The notes: generated by a model from the letters alone, not told the origin. 64,000 nucleotides of DNA from Cyclobacterium xiamenense (GCF_009467825.1 NZ_WIOK01000014.1:62001-126000), one strand, 5' to 3'. Shown: positions 33,218 to 43,320, counted from the first letter of the stretch. Made by a program: numbers and translations.

Positions 33218-36172
33218 TTAGTTGACGAGGCTGAATGAGCCCGCTTGTTGGTTTTCCACCGCTTGTGAATCGGTGTACCTAAGCTTGTACAAATAACTCC
33301 CAACCGGCATTTCGATTCCGTTGTGGGTACCATCCCAGCCCTTGCTGTGGATGTCTGAGGTAAAAAACAGCAGTTCTCCCCACCGGTTAAACACCCAAAA
33401 CTGAAGCCCTTTCACCTCGGAAAAAACTGGGAAAAAGTAATCGTTTGGGCTATTCCCGTTTGGGCGGAAAGCAGTGGGTACCCTAAGAAAAAATCCGCTT
33501 ATTTCTACATATTCTTCATAGCTGGTCTGACAACCATTTTCGTCTGCCACGTCCAACCGCACCAAATAGGTACCAGGTTCACCATACCTTACAGTCGGGC
33601 GCTGTTGGGTACTTTCCTGGCCATTTCCAAAATCCCAATGAAACGAATGTCCCTCTCCTGAATCTACCTCAGCGAAAAACTGAATTTCGGAATTTTGAAA
33701 CAACACTCCGGATTCGGTATAGGAGTCAGACGTGAAGGAAAAGGTCGCCTGCATGTCGGGATTCACTACTTGGGTTAGTTCCACTGTTTGACTTACCGTG
33801 CAGCCATTCAGGTCAGCAAGGGTAAGTTGGTACACGCCGTCCGCCAAATCAGGGATTAGATGCTGTCCACTTTCCGGGATTACAACTTGTTCAGAAAAAG
33901 TGCGCGCGGTACCACTTTCTCCTACAATGTCCAGTACAAAAGGTGAGTCTTCGCCCTCGACCGCTAGCACAATCATTCCAAGGGCGTCCTGATCGCAACC
34001 CAGGTCCAGGGTGCTTTCACTTTCCACAACCTCCAGCGCAAAAACCGGAGGGTCGGGTACGATTAATGTGGTTTCGTCACTGCAACCCAGGGAGTCTGTC
34101 ACTTTCACCGTGTATTCACCCGGTGCAACACCGGTTAAGGTAGCGGTGGTAGCCCTGGTGGGGTCGTTCCACAGATACGAAAAAGGCGCCATTCCGCCAG
34201 TCACCGATACGCCGATTTCGTTTTCGTTCTCCTGTCCACAGGTAGTCGAAATAGTCAGCTCTGGCACCAGCGATAAATCATTCTTGTATAGTGTAAACGC
34301 CTGGTAGCAGTCGCTCTCGGGAGAAGGTAAGGCATAGAGCGTCAATTCATCGGTATCCATTGTAAGGGACTTCCCCAAAACAACCCCTTGTTCACCCGGA
34401 TTATTGGGTGGACGCTCGTAAAAATCAGTACCCTCTGGGAAAAATCCAGCAAAGCTGCCAACGATCACCTGATTGGTTTCCGAAACGCATACCGGAATCT
34501 CCAAACCATTTGAATTCCATCCACAGTTCTCTTCGAGAAACGGGTTGCTCGCAACCTCAAAAACCAGCGGGCCGCGGATGGATTGGTTTAAGCAGGTCTC
34601 TGATTGGTTGTAACCCGTAATAAAAGGTATGGGATCAAGGGGAGTTTGGGTGAGCGCATTGTCTCCAAACAGCGTACCGTCAATGGCTACTTCACCGTTA
34701 CAGATCAGCATTAGTTCTGAACAGTTTTCCGAAACATGTACCACATAATCAAACGTACCCACTACATCCTGATTGTCTTCCGTTACCGGTAATTGCCCCA
34801 TTTCCCATACGATCGTCCCGGCGGGTCCACGCGCTGGTTCAAATGAAAAAGCGCCATTGGAGTTTTCGTCAAGAAGTAAATTCGGAGCAGCCTGCGAAAA
34901 AGTGAGGCCTTCCGGTAATGGTATTTCAAGCCTGGATCGATCTACCGCGATCTCACCATTATTTTTTACGGTTGCCCTGAATTCCAACGCATCGCCAGGG
35001 AAGATCTCGGGGGACACTTCGTTTACGGCGATTCCATTTATCGAAATCAATTCGTGAAAAGTCTCCACCGCCACATCATTGGCATCAATGGCCATGGTGA
35101 TGTTGTAGATAACGTACACGTCCCAGGTGGACCCGTACCGGAATCGGGTACGCGTTTGGTTGTTTCCTAGTATTCCATTGTTCGGATTATCGATTTCTAT
35201 AATCGCAATATCCATTCCCGTGTTGTTTTTCAGGTTCGGATTTCTGGGATTACCTCCGGTGTAAATGGAGGAGTTAAAGAAATTAGAAACGTCGTTATTT
35301 CCATGGCTCAGTCTTTCAAAATCGTTCGTCTCCCCTCGTTCGATTGCAAAATAATCGCCATCTGCACCTACGTCCCCTTCACCTGCCATTACCCCCAATT
35401 TCACATGTACATCTCCACTTTCCGTCGCTGAAAAACCAGATACGTCTATGTCATAAAAGGCCGCACCCTGACCTCTTACAAAGGCATAGCCATCAAAAAC
35501 GGAAACGTCTCTTTTTTTCATGACCGGGTTTTCATAGACAACTACCATTCCCCAGCCTCCATAGTGATAATTTGTACCTTCGATCAACCCAATATCTGCA
35601 ACCGTATAGGCTCCTTCTCCCCAGGCCCGTACCCACTCGGTAACGTCCTTGTATCCGACAAACAACCCCAGATCCTCGTTGAGGGAAGCAGGATACCTGA
35701 TCTCGTTATCAGCTGCTTCAAGTTCAAGGTATTCTTGCTGACCCGGCCCTTTGAATTTCACTTTTCGTTTGTCAAACGGTTTGCGGAAGATACCTTTGGT
35801 TACATCAAAGGTAACGTCTGAAGGCCCCCTTCCTGACCAGTATAAGCCGGCAAACAACACCCTGGAGCAAGCAGAATTGGCGCCATTTTCTCTAGAAAAC
35901 TGAAGGGTGGCGGTTGAACTGTTGAACGTCTCGGGGTCGGCATCCACATCGACGAATACCATCATGCCGTCGTTCATCAAATCCTCTCCGTAATTCAATA
36001 AGGTCATGTTGGTATTTCCGATCATGGCAAAATCGCCGTGGATGCTATAAATGGACCGGGATGGAGAGAGAATGGACGTCCGCTCTGAAAAGTCAATTCT
36101 GACCTGCGAAAATAAGGTCTCGGTACCCATAAAAAACAAGAAAATAAGACCTGCGAAAAATTGCCTCTTCAT
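33218..36172 (-). CDS. Secreted surface protein with PKD and type IX sorting domain
   Basis: A 984-residue protein with a signal peptide (FFAGLIFLFFMGTETLFS, then QVRIDF). The N-terminal 380 residues form a beta-rich domain I do not recognise. A DUF11-like domain (around 390-490) and a Cys-rich middle follow. Further on there is a SprB-type repeat (GGMAPFSYLWNDPTRATTATLTGVAPGEYTV, shown by its GGxxPFxYxW core) and a PKD domain (FHWDFGNGQ). A gliding-motility-associated C-terminal sorting domain ends the protein (VPTAFRPNGNSPNDYFFPVF, FWVFNRWGELLF). This intact tail contrasts with the broken one of the other adhesin. It is an expected type IX cargo, attached to the cell surface or released. 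Confidence 0.88.
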   Translation of the reverse strand: MKRQFFAGLIFLFFMGTETLFSQVRIDFSERTSILSPSRSIYSIHGDFAMIGNTNMTLLNYGEDLMNDGMMVFVDVDADPETFNSSTATLQFSRENGANSACSRVLFAGLYWSGRGPSDVTFDVTKGIFRKPFDKRKVKFKGPGQQEYLELEAADNEIRYPASLNEDLGLFVGYKDVTEWVRAWGEGAYTVADIGLIEGTNYHYGGWGMVVVYENPVMKKRDVSVFDGYAFVRGQGAAFYDIDVSGFSATESGDVHVKLGVMAGEGDVGADGDYFAIERGETNDFERLSHGNNDVSNFFNSSIYTGGNPRNPNLKNNTGMDIAIIEIDNPNNGILGNNQTRTRFRYGSTWDVYVIYNITMAIDANDVAVETFHELISINGIAVNEVSPEIFPGDALEFRATVKNNGEIAVDRSRLEIPLPEGLTFSQAAPNLLLDENSNGAFSFEPARGPAGTIVWEMGQLPVTEDNQDVVGTFDYVVHVSENCSELMLICNGEVAIDGTLFGDNALTQTPLDPIPFITGYNQSETCLNQSIRGPLVFEVASNPFLEENCGWNSNGLEIPVCVSETNQVIVGSFAGFFPEGTDFYERPPNNPGEQGVVLGKSLTMDTDELTLYALPSPESDCYQAFTLYKNDLSLVPELTISTTCGQENENEIGVSVTGGMAPFSYLWNDPTRATTATLTGVAPGEYTVKVTDSLGCSDETTLIVPDPPVFALEVVESESTLDLGCDQDALGMIVLAVEGEDSPFVLDIVGESGTARTFSEQVVIPESGQHLIPDLADGVYQLTLADLNGCTVSQTVELTQVVNPDMQATFSFTSDSYTESGVLFQNSEIQFFAEVDSGEGHSFHWDFGNGQESTQQRPTVRYGEPGTYLVRLDVADENGCQTSYEEYVEISGFFLRVPTAFRPNGNSPNDYFFPVFSEVKGLQFWVFNRWGELLFFTSDIHSKGWDGTHNGIEMPVGSYLYKLRYTDSQAVENQQAGSFSLVN

Positions 36173-36225
36173 AATTCCCTACAAAACCGATGCGCGTAAC
36201 TCAACTTTAAATTACAAGAATACTA

Positions 36226-36257
36226 CAAAATCTAGTTTTTCCATGCCTCTTGTCAAA
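36226..36257 (-). promoter_or_regulatory. Putative promoter of the PKD/type IX cargo gene
   Basis: On the minus strand TTTG (36257-36254) is followed after 19 bases by TAGATTTTG (36234-36226), a -7 box with one extra base. It is 54 bases before the ATG at 36172. Confidence 0.45.
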
Positions 36258-36367
36258 TTAATTTTCTAGTACAAAGACCAGTAATTAAAATCCAGTAAAT
36301 AGACCCAAATTTCATGAATACCGGATACCTTTACTTTTTAGGTTTTATGTAATCCGTACTCGTCACT

Positions 36368-37852
36368 TTGGATAAACTAGCCAAACAAAGCATCCTCACC
36401 ACCATCTCGGCCTACCTGGGCGTGGTCATCGGGTATTTTAACCTGCTCTGGCTGCTACCGTTTGTGTTGGAACCGGAGCAAATTGGCCTGTTTAAAACCA
36501 TACAGGACATGGCCCTGCTGCTGATGCCCTTTGCGCAGATGGGGGTGGGTAATGGAATCACCCGGTTTTTCCCACAAGTAAAAAACGATCCACATTCCTT
36601 CTTTACCTTTAGCCTGTTTCTGGGACTGGTAGGCTACACGCTGGTTTTGTTTCTTTTTATCCTGTTTAAGGAGCCACTCACGGCTGCATTTTCCGAAAAA
36701 GCGCCGGAAGTAAACGAATACCTGCTGGTAGCCCTGTTGATCACGTTTTTGTCGGTGGTCAACAGCCTGTTGGATGCGTTCAGCCGCTCCTACTTGAAGA
36801 TCGCCATCCCCTCCCTGATTCGGGATGTGCTCTTGCGCCTGTTGATGGGACTACTGGTGCTCGGCTATTTTTTTGAGGGGTACTCCTTTCCGCAAATGAT
36901 CTGGGGAATGGGGCTGGTGTATTTTCTCACCGTGCTGAGCATGCTGGTATACATGCGAAAAGCCGGCATGCTGAACCTAAAATTTGACTGGGCCGGGATA
37001 CCCAATTCGCTAAAAAAGGCATTTTTCAGGTACAACAGCATCACCTTGCTGGGGACGGCAGGAGCCCTGCTGATTATGAAAATCGACAGCCTGATGGTGA
37101 GTTCCATGATCGGCCTGGATGCCAATGCCGTGTATACCATTGGCTTTTCCATTGCGGTGGTGATCGAAATGCCCCGAAGAGCGATTTCCCAGGTGGCCAT
37201 GCCGGTCATTTCGGGTAAATTCGCCGACAATCGGCTGGATGAAATCAATGCCCTGTACAAGAAAATCGCGGTGCATCAATTATTGGTATGCGGTCTGGTC
37301 TTTCTATTGATCTGGGTTAACATCGATACCCTGTACCATTTTGTACCCAATCGCTCGGTCTACGAAGCAGGGAAATGGGTGGTGCTGCTCATCGGGCTGG
37401 GAAAGCTGACAGACGTGGTCTTTTCGGTCAATGGAGAAATCATCGTCTTTTCCCGGTTTTACCTGTTCAATATCACGGCCACCCTCCTGATGGCGGCTGC
37501 AGTGGTGGTGTTTAACCTGGTTTTGATTCCCCGCTACGGCATCGAGGGGGCGGCATTTGCCTCGCTGCTCGCCATGTTTTTTTACAATTTGCTGAAGTTT
37601 TTCTATGTGAAAGCCAAGCTTGGATTCAACCCCTTTACCAAAGCGGTGTTTCAGCTGCTGTTTGCCGGAGGCCTAAGCTGGGCGGTAGCGGGTCTTTTGC
37701 TGCCCAAAATGGATACCATCTTGCTGGACTTACTGCTGCGAAGTGGCCTGCTACTGCTCGTTTACCTCTCGCTGGTGCATTGGCTAAACGCCGCTCCAGA
37801 GGCAGAAAAGTGGCTGCGAGACCGGGCAGGCAGGTGGCTGAAATCGGGTTAG
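36368..37852 (+). CDS. Polysaccharide flippase (Wzx/MATE-like)
   Basis: A 494-residue inner-membrane protein with about 12-14 membrane segments, of the oligosaccharide flippase type: it begins DKLAKQSILTTISAYLG and carries KIDSLMVSSMIGLDANAVY in the middle. These move lipid-linked oligosaccharides to the periplasmic face. The start is a TTG at 36368; an in-frame stop at 36350 leaves no ATG upstream. It runs toward the convergent glycosyltransferase gene with only 3 bases between their stops. It fits the surface-glycan theme of the region, together with YfhO-like, glycosyltransferase and FkbM genes. Confidence 0.85.
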   Translation: MDKLAKQSILTTISAYLGVVIGYFNLLWLLPFVLEPEQIGLFKTIQDMALLLMPFAQMGVGNGITRFFPQVKNDPHSFFTFSLFLGLVGYTLVLFLFILFKEPLTAAFSEKAPEVNEYLLVALLITFLSVVNSLLDAFSRSYLKIAIPSLIRDVLLRLLMGLLVLGYFFEGYSFPQMIWGMGLVYFLTVLSMLVYMRKAGMLNLKFDWAGIPNSLKKAFFRYNSITLLGTAGALLIMKIDSLMVSSMIGLDANAVYTIGFSIAVVIEMPRRAISQVAMPVISGKFADNRLDEINALYKKIAVHQLLVCGLVFLLIWVNIDTLYHFVPNRSVYEAGKWVVLLIGLGKLTDVVFSVNGEIIVFSRFYLFNITATLLMAAAVVVFNLVLIPRYGIEGAAFASLLAMFFYNLLKFFYVKAKLGFNPFTKAVFQLLFAGGLSWAVAGLLLPKMDTILLDLLLRSGLLLLVYLSLVHWLNAAPEAEKWLRDRAGRWLKSG

Positions 37853-37855
37853 CAA

Positions 37856-39142
37856 CTAAGCATTCAGCATCCCCTGCAACAGGTCGGCAAGTTGCCGGGT
37901 CAGGTTCCGCCGGTGAAATGGCTGCCCTTGGTTTTCCTGCTTTTTCGCCTCAGGTAGGCTACGCAGGTCGGACAGGTAACCTACCAGCCCGGCAATATCC
38001 TCATGGGCGAATACCTTACCCGCTCCCGCCTGCGCGATAATTTTTGCCGCATCCCCTTCCGGGTCGCCCAGCCCGATGATCTCCCTTCCGGTAGCCATGT
38101 ACTCAAAAAGCTTCCCGGGAATATTGCCCCGGGCATTTTTAGTCTGGGTCAATATCAGCAATAGTCGATGCGCTTTTTCGTAGTAGGAAAACACCTCGCC
38201 GTGATTTAGGTAGCCGGTGAGATGCAGGTGCTCTTGCAGCCAATCGTCCTCCCGAATCCGATCTTTAAGCTGCTGGCTTACTTTTCCAACAAAGGTTAGG
38301 CGTACCCGATTCCGGCTGGAACCAAAAACTTCCTTCAAGGCCTGCAAAAAAGGAAACGGATTCCGTATACTGTCAATCACGCCCGTGTACACAATCTCCA
38401 GGGTTTCACCCGGGTCGGCAGCTGGCGAAAAACCCGCCGGAAGGTCCTCCGGATCAAAGCCATTGGTCAGCACATGAAATTTTCGGGAAGCCAGCTGCTC
38501 CATTTCCCGGGCAAAGGTTGGCGAAATGGTCACCAGGGCATCTGCCTCCCGGAAAACCGACATTTCGAGTTTCCGGTGTTTATTCCTGGCCACTGACGTC
38601 AGCTTCAAGGTGTCCAAAAACTCCCAGGTTGACCAGGGATCGCGAAAATCCGCCAGCCAGGGTGTACCGGTTTTTCGCTTCAGGTTTCTACCGATCAGGT
38701 GCATGCTGTGGGGAGGGCCGGTGGTGATGATGGCCTCAAACGCGTTGTCTTCCCAAATGCGCTGCAAAAACTCAACGGAGGGCTTTACCCAGAATCGTCT
38801 TGGATCCGGTATCAGGGCATTTCCCCGCAACCATACGGCAACCTGATCCAGAAAGGAGGGCGCTTTCTGTTCCAGAATACGGGAAGTATCTTTGATTTCC
38901 CCTTTCCTGATTCGCCTAAAAAGCTGGTAAGGTTCCCATATGGGGAACTTCATCACTTCGGTATCCGCTCCTACTTTTGCTTCAAGAGAATGGTCTTGCA
39001 AGGCAAAATCGGGGTTTTCCGGGGTAAAAATTACGGGCTGCCAGCCGAATTCCGGCAGAAATTTAGAAAACTTAAGCCAACGTTGTACGCCCGATCCGGC
39101 GCTTGGGGGCCAGTAATACGTGATGATCAATACCCGCTTCAT
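37856..39142 (-). CDS. GT4-like glycosyltransferase
   Basis: A 428-residue enzyme. The N-terminal domain opens MKRVLIITYYWPPSAGSGVQRW, with the glycine-rich loop of GT-B enzymes; the C-terminal domain has LEIVYTGVIDSIRNPFPFLQAL, RLTFVGKVS and KLFEYMATGREIIGLGDPEGDAA, which binds the nucleotide sugar. It probably adds a sugar to a glycan precursor at the cytoplasmic face. It is a separate transcription unit, 63 bases downstream of icd and convergent with the flippase. Confidence 0.85.
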   Translation of the reverse strand: MKRVLIITYYWPPSAGSGVQRWLKFSKFLPEFGWQPVIFTPENPDFALQDHSLEAKVGADTEVMKFPIWEPYQLFRRIRKGEIKDTSRILEQKAPSFLDQVAVWLRGNALIPDPRRFWVKPSVEFLQRIWEDNAFEAIITTGPPHSMHLIGRNLKRKTGTPWLADFRDPWSTWEFLDTLKLTSVARNKHRKLEMSVFREADALVTISPTFAREMEQLASRKFHVLTNGFDPEDLPAGFSPAADPGETLEIVYTGVIDSIRNPFPFLQALKEVFGSSRNRVRLTFVGKVSQQLKDRIREDDWLQEHLHLTGYLNHGEVFSYYEKAHRLLLILTQTKNARGNIPGKLFEYMATGREIIGLGDPEGDAAKIIAQAGAGKVFAHEDIAGLVGYLSDLRSLPEAKKQENQGQPFHRRNLTRQLADLLQGMLNA

Positions 39143-39205
39143 ACCTTAACTAAGCAAGGCCTGCAGGTTGAAACCCAACCCGCAGGCAATCGTGAACGCC
39201 CGCAT

Positions 39206-40672
39206 TTATTCCCCTTGCGCCAGGGAAAAACCCCTGACCCCGTCAAACGTGTACAAATTTTCGGTCTTGATAAAGTCAAACCCCAGTTGTTTGACCTGCT
39301 GTAAGACATCGATCAACTGCTCATGGCTGATGGCACTCTCGTCGGCATTAAAAAACCGGACCCGCCAATGATCCGAACAGAAGGTTTCTTTCATTCCGCC
39401 CGGATACACCCGCACGCCCCTGTTGGTGATCAATTGCATTTTTAGGCCGGCGGCATCTACTTCCCGCAAGGCCTCGCCCAGCACGTTTGGATCCCGATCG
39501 TCTTCCTTCCAATCGATGAAAACATCCAGTCCTATCAGTACTTTTTTGGAGGTTTTACCAGGGCCAATGGCCAGGGCCGCTTTCAGTTCCTGCTCAGACC
39601 GGGTAGACCTGGGAAAGGATGCTTTTTTCATGGTTACGGGTGCTTTACCTAGTCGTTCTACGACAGCGGCTGCAAATTCCTGGGTTCCGACCCGCTTTTT
39701 GCTGATGCCTTCCTGATAAATATCCCCGGTGTGGATGCCATCCTCCAGGGTTCGCATCCAGGCATTGCTAATCGTTTCGGCCACAGCCGGCTGCCCGATA
39801 TGCACCAGCATCATGATGGCGCCGTTGATCAGTCCGGAAGGATTGGCAATATCCCTTCCGGCGATATCCGGAGCGGAACCGTGGATGGCTTCAAACATGG
39901 CCACTTCCTCTCCTATGTTCGCTGACCCACCCAGGCCTACGGAACCGGTAATCTGGGCGGCGACGTCGGAAATGATGTCCCCGTATAGGTTCAATGTCAC
40001 GATCACGTCAAACATCTCTGGCCGGTCGGCGATCAATGCGGTACCAATATCGATGATCTTATGATCCGTTTGAATATCCGGATACTCCCTGGCTACTTCG
40101 TTAAAAACCTGATGAAATATACCGTCCGCCATCTTCATGATGTTGTCTTTGGTCATGCAGGTGACCCGTTTGCGGTTGTTCATGCGTGCATATTCGAACG
40201 CGTACCGAACAATCTTCTCGCTTCCCGGTCGCGAGATCAATTTGAGGCATTGGTAGACCTCCTCGGTTTGCCGGTGTTCGATGCCTGCATACAGATCTTC
40301 CTCGTTTTCGCGAATAATCACCATATCGGTCTCCGGGAAATGCGTGCGAATGAAGGGGGAATAGGCCTTGCAAGGCCGGACATTGGCGTAGAGGCCCAAT
40401 GTTTTTCGGGTCGTTACATTCAGACTCTTAAACCCTCCTCCCTGAGGCGTGGTAATGGGCGATTTTAAAAACACCTTTGTTTCGCGTAACGAATCCCAGG
40501 CACTGGGCTCAATTCCGGAACTAATCCCTTTCAGGTATACCTGCTCTCCGATTTCGATGACTTCAGTTTCTATGGCTGCGCCTGCAGCCTCCAAAATGGA
40601 AAGGGTGGCCGTCATGATTTCAGGACCGATTCCATCCCCATAGGCAACTGTAATTTTTCTTTTGTCGGACAT
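39206..40672 (-). CDS. icd: Isocitrate dehydrogenase, NADP-type, with C-terminal extension
   Basis: Oxidative decarboxylation of isocitrate to 2-oxoglutarate in the TCA cycle. A 488-residue protein starting KITVAYGDGIGPEIM (family start). Substrate residues are seen in SLNVTTRKTLGLYANVRPCK and the acid IIRENEEDLYAGIEH. DIISDVAAQITGSVGLGGSANIGE and EAIHGSAPDIAGRDIANPSG follow. The last 145 residues (after about 340) form an extra domain (LIGLDVFIDWKEDDRDPNVLGE) also found in the longer, Thermus-like isocitrate dehydrogenases. It is divergent from an enoyl-CoA hydratase gene. I assign NADP from the long subtype, not from cofactor residues that I verified. Confidence 0.88.
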   Translation of the reverse strand: MSDKRKITVAYGDGIGPEIMTATLSILEAAGAAIETEVIEIGEQVYLKGISSGIEPSAWDSLRETKVFLKSPITTPQGGGFKSLNVTTRKTLGLYANVRPCKAYSPFIRTHFPETDMVIIRENEEDLYAGIEHRQTEEVYQCLKLISRPGSEKIVRYAFEYARMNNRKRVTCMTKDNIMKMADGIFHQVFNEVAREYPDIQTDHKIIDIGTALIADRPEMFDVIVTLNLYGDIISDVAAQITGSVGLGGSANIGEEVAMFEAIHGSAPDIAGRDIANPSGLINGAIMMLVHIGQPAVAETISNAWMRTLEDGIHTGDIYQEGISKKRVGTQEFAAAVVERLGKAPVTMKKASFPRSTRSEQELKAALAIGPGKTSKKVLIGLDVFIDWKEDDRDPNVLGEALREVDAAGLKMQLITNRGVRVYPGGMKETFCSDHWRVRFFNADESAISHEQLIDVLQQVKQLGFDFIKTENLYTFDGVRGFSLAQGE

Positions 40673-40704
40673 ATAATTTGATCTCGTTAGGTTTTAAGAT
40701 GGTA

Positions 40705-40712
40705 CAAAAATA
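40705..40712 (-). promoter_or_regulatory. Putative -7 element for icd
   Basis: Minus-strand TATTTTTG, 32 bases before the icd ATG. It lies between two direct repeats GGTACA, which could be a regulator site, or chance. Confidence 0.4.
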
Positions 40713-40932
40713 GGAAAAATTGGTACAGTAACATTTCAAGTGCTCGTTTATTAAGTAGGAATACGAAGATTCACCCGGCCAGCGCGGTAAGCGCATACCG
40801 GTAGCGCGCATTTCGCCGTCAAATTTTTGGCGGTTTTGGATTTGAACAACTGATTTATAAATTCAAACGGCATTTTTTTAATTATTTATTTTATATGTCC
40901 GTTTCTGCCAATCACGATTTTTAACCGAATCT

Positions 40933-40963
40933 TTTGTGATTGTTTGCACTCCTCGTATATTTG
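40933..40963 (+). promoter_or_regulatory. Promoter of the enoyl-CoA hydratase gene
   Basis: TTTG at 40933-40936, 19 bases, then TATATTTG at 40956-40963: a perfect Bacteroidota -33/-7 pair. The ATG is 24 bases downstream. Confidence 0.8.
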
Positions 40964-40986
40964 AGCCGTATCATTGAAGAATTGGA

Positions 40987-41772
40987 ATGGCAGAACAAAA
41001 AAATATTCTTTTCGAAACGAAAGACGGAATACTTTACCTGACCATCAGCCGGGAGTCCAAACTCAACGCCCTAAACTTCAACACCTTGGAGGAGTTGAAA
41101 AACATTTTCAACGAGGTGAACGATAACAAATCCATCCGTGGTGTTATCATTACCGGAGCGGGAGATAAGGCGTTTGTAGCAGGTGCTGACATCAATGAAA
41201 TTTCGGAGCTCAACGAACTCAATGCCCGGAAATTTGCTGAATTTGGTCAGGAGGTTTTCGAAATCATTGAATCCTGCCATAAACCAGTGGTGGCCGTGGT
41301 CAACGGCTATGCCCTCGGAGGGGGCTGCGAACTGGCGATCGCCTGTCACATGCGCATTGCGACGACCAATGCCAAATTTGGGCAGCCAGAAGTGAATTTG
41401 GGCCTCATCCCCGGCTATGGCGGAACGCAGCGGCTCACCCACCTGATCGGAAGAACCAAAGCCACGGAGATTTTGATGACGGGAGATATGCTCGACGCCA
41501 ATGAAGCCAAGGCACTCGGACTCCTAAATCACGTTGAAGCCACCAAAGAGGAAGCCATCGCCAAGGCCGAAGAAATCTTGAAAAAAATCATGAGCAAGGC
41601 CCCGCTCTCCATCGGAATGATCGTGGATTGCGTCAATGCGGTTTTTGCCAACGACGAAAACGGCTACCAGATCGAAGCCAATAGCTTTGCCAGGTGTGTC
41701 AAATCGGAAGATTACCGAGAGGGCACCAAAGCCTTCCTGGAAAAAAGAAAACCTAACTTCAAAGGGGAATAA
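40987..41772 (+). CDS. Enoyl-CoA hydratase/isomerase family protein
   Basis: A 261-residue crotonase-fold enzyme, likely hydrating 2-enoyl-CoA in fatty-acid or butyrate metabolism. The oxyanion-hole segments are GAGDKAFVAGADINEI and VVNGYALGGGCELAIACHMRIA. The two catalytic glutamates of hydratases are both at their usual places: the one in NGYALGGGCELA and the one in FGQPEVNLGLIPGYGGTQRL. This favours a true hydratase over an isomerase. It has a strong promoter and ends in a hairpin overlapping its stop codon, so it is probably monocistronic. Confidence 0.9.
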   Translation: MAEQKNILFETKDGILYLTISRESKLNALNFNTLEELKNIFNEVNDNKSIRGVIITGAGDKAFVAGADINEISELNELNARKFAEFGQEVFEIIESCHKPVVAVVNGYALGGGCELAIACHMRIATTNAKFGQPEVNLGLIPGYGGTQRLTHLIGRTKATEILMTGDMLDANEAKALGLLNHVEATKEEAIAKAEEILKKIMSKAPLSIGMIVDCVNAVFANDENGYQIEANSFARCVKSEDYREGTKAFLEKRKPNFKGE

Positions 41773-41790
41773 TCCCCTTTTTTATTTTTT
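41761..41790 (+). terminator. Terminator overlapping the enoyl-CoA hydratase stop codon
   Basis: AAAGGGGA / TCCCCTTT with the 4-base loop ATAA; the TAA stop lies in the loop region. A T-rich tail runs directly up to the next start codon at 41791. Confidence 0.8.
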
Positions 41791-43320
41791 ATGGGGCTGT
41801 TAAAAAAATTAGCCGGGCAATCTGCCATCTATGGTGTCAGTAGTATTCTGGGAAAATCCATCAACTTTTTACTGGTCCCCCTGTATACCGGTTACCTACC
41901 CAAAGAAGATCTCGGTTCCTTCACCATTCTGTACGCGTTGATTGCGTTTCTTAACGTGGTGTTTACCTTTGGCATGGAGACCTCCTTTTTCCGTTTTTCC
42001 ACGGGCAAAGGTTTGCCTCCCGAAAAGGTTTACCGAAATACGCAGTCACTGGTCTGCCTCGTTGCCCTGGCCCTGGGATTAATCCTGTATCTGGCCGCAG
42101 CACCGCTGGCCGATTTTTTCGATTTTTCCGGAAAAGCCCACCTGTTTCAATGGGCCGCGCTGATTCTCACCATTGATGCCCTGATGGCCATCCCTTTTGC
42201 CAAATTGAGGCTGGACGGCCGGGCCGTCACCTTTGCCACGGTCAAACTGGCGAACATCTTCCTCAACGTGGGATTCAATATCTTGTTTATCGTCGTTGCC
42301 TTTCACGTGGTAAATGGGGACATCCTTCCGGATTTGCAGCCCTGGGTCAACCAATGGTACCGGCCGAATGGGGGCGTGGATTACATTGTATTAGCAAACG
42401 TCCTGGCCAACTTCCTGATTTTACCGCTGGTGTGGAAACTCGTAGGCACCTGGAAGTTTGAGCTCAAGGCGTCCATACTGGCCCCCATGTGGCAGTATGC
42501 CCTACCGCTGCTTTTTATGGGGCTGGCCGGGGTGACCAACGAGGTCTTTTCCCGGGGGCTTTTTGAATACGCCCTCCCGGAAAACTACTACCCGCAGCTG
42601 AGTGCACGGGAAGCAGGCGGGGTATTCGGAGCGAATTTTAAGCTAGCCATCATCATGAGCCTGATCATTCAGGCATTTAAATACGCCGGCGAACCCTTTT
42701 TCTTTCAACAATCCGAAAATAAAAACAACCCACAGCTATTTGCCCGGGTCATGCACTGGTTCATTATCTTCTGTTCGGCACTCATGGTGGCAGTGGCAGT
42801 CAACCTAACGCTAATCGGCAGCCTCTTTTTTCAGGCCGACGGGTACGAAATCGCCCTTCCCATGGTCCCCATCTTACTGATGGGCTACCTGCTGTTAGGG
42901 GTATATTACAACCTGAGTATTTGGTTTAAGATCACCGATCAGACCCGCTACAGTTTTTACATTACCTTTGCGGGAGCGGTGGTCACCGTGCTCATCATCC
43001 TGACCCTGGTGCCGGTCCTCGGGTTTATCGGCGGGGCACTCAGCACCCTGGGATGCTACCTGACCATGGTGATTTTGTGTTACCTGACCGGTCAGAAATA
43101 CTACCCCATACCCTATCAGACCGGAAAAGGTCTGAGCTACCTGGGAACGGCTTTTCTGTTTAGTTATGCCGGATTTTGGCTGGATACGGGGAATGTGGCC
43201 GTCGATTTTCTGCTACAAAATGGCGTATTTCTGCTGTTTTTGATACTGATTTTCTTCATGGAAAAAAAGGAACTATATTCACTATTTCATTCCATACGTA
43301 AGCGCAACCATGCAAATTAA
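41791..43320 (+). CDS. Second oligosaccharide flippase
   Basis: A 509-residue polytopic protein of the polysaccharide export (Wzx/MATE-like) type. It opens [33 protein letters not shown], with the first charged residues and glycine pattern usual for this family, and has about 14 membrane segments. The substrate is unknown. It is not closely related in wording to the flippase at 36368, so it is not a recent duplicate. Its end overlaps dut by 11 bases. In many Bacteroidota a flippase of this kind precedes dut, and no glycan genes are needed next to it. Confidence 0.85.
   Translation: MGLLKKLAGQSAIYGVSSILGKSINFLLVPLYTGYLPKEDLGSFTILYALIAFLNVVFTFGMETSFFRFSTGKGLPPEKVYRNTQSLVCLVALALGLILYLAAAPLADFFDFSGKAHLFQWAALILTIDALMAIPFAKLRLDGRAVTFATVKLANIFLNVGFNILFIVVAFHVVNGDILPDLQPWVNQWYRPNGGVDYIVLANVLANFLILPLVWKLVGTWKFELKASILAPMWQYALPLLFMGLAGVTNEVFSRGLFEYALPENYYPQLSAREAGGVFGANFKLAIIMSLIIQAFKYAGEPFFFQQSENKNNPQLFARVMHWFIIFCSALMVAVAVNLTLIGSLFFQADGYEIALPMVPILLMGYLLLGVYYNLSIWFKITDQTRYSFYITFAGAVVTVLIILTLVPVLGFIGGALSTLGCYLTMVILCYLTGQKYYPIPYQTGKGLSYLGTAFLFSYAGFWLDTGNVAVDFLLQNGVFLLFLILIFFMEKKELYSLFHSIRKRNHAN

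Larger units (their letters stand above)
40673..40986. other. Divergent promoter region icd / enoyl-CoA hydratase
   Basis: It holds a -7 box for icd at 40705-40712 (TATTTTTG on the minus strand) bracketed by two GGTACA copies (40701 and 40722), and a full promoter for the plus-strand gene at 40933-40963. No ORF is supported. Confidence 0.6.
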
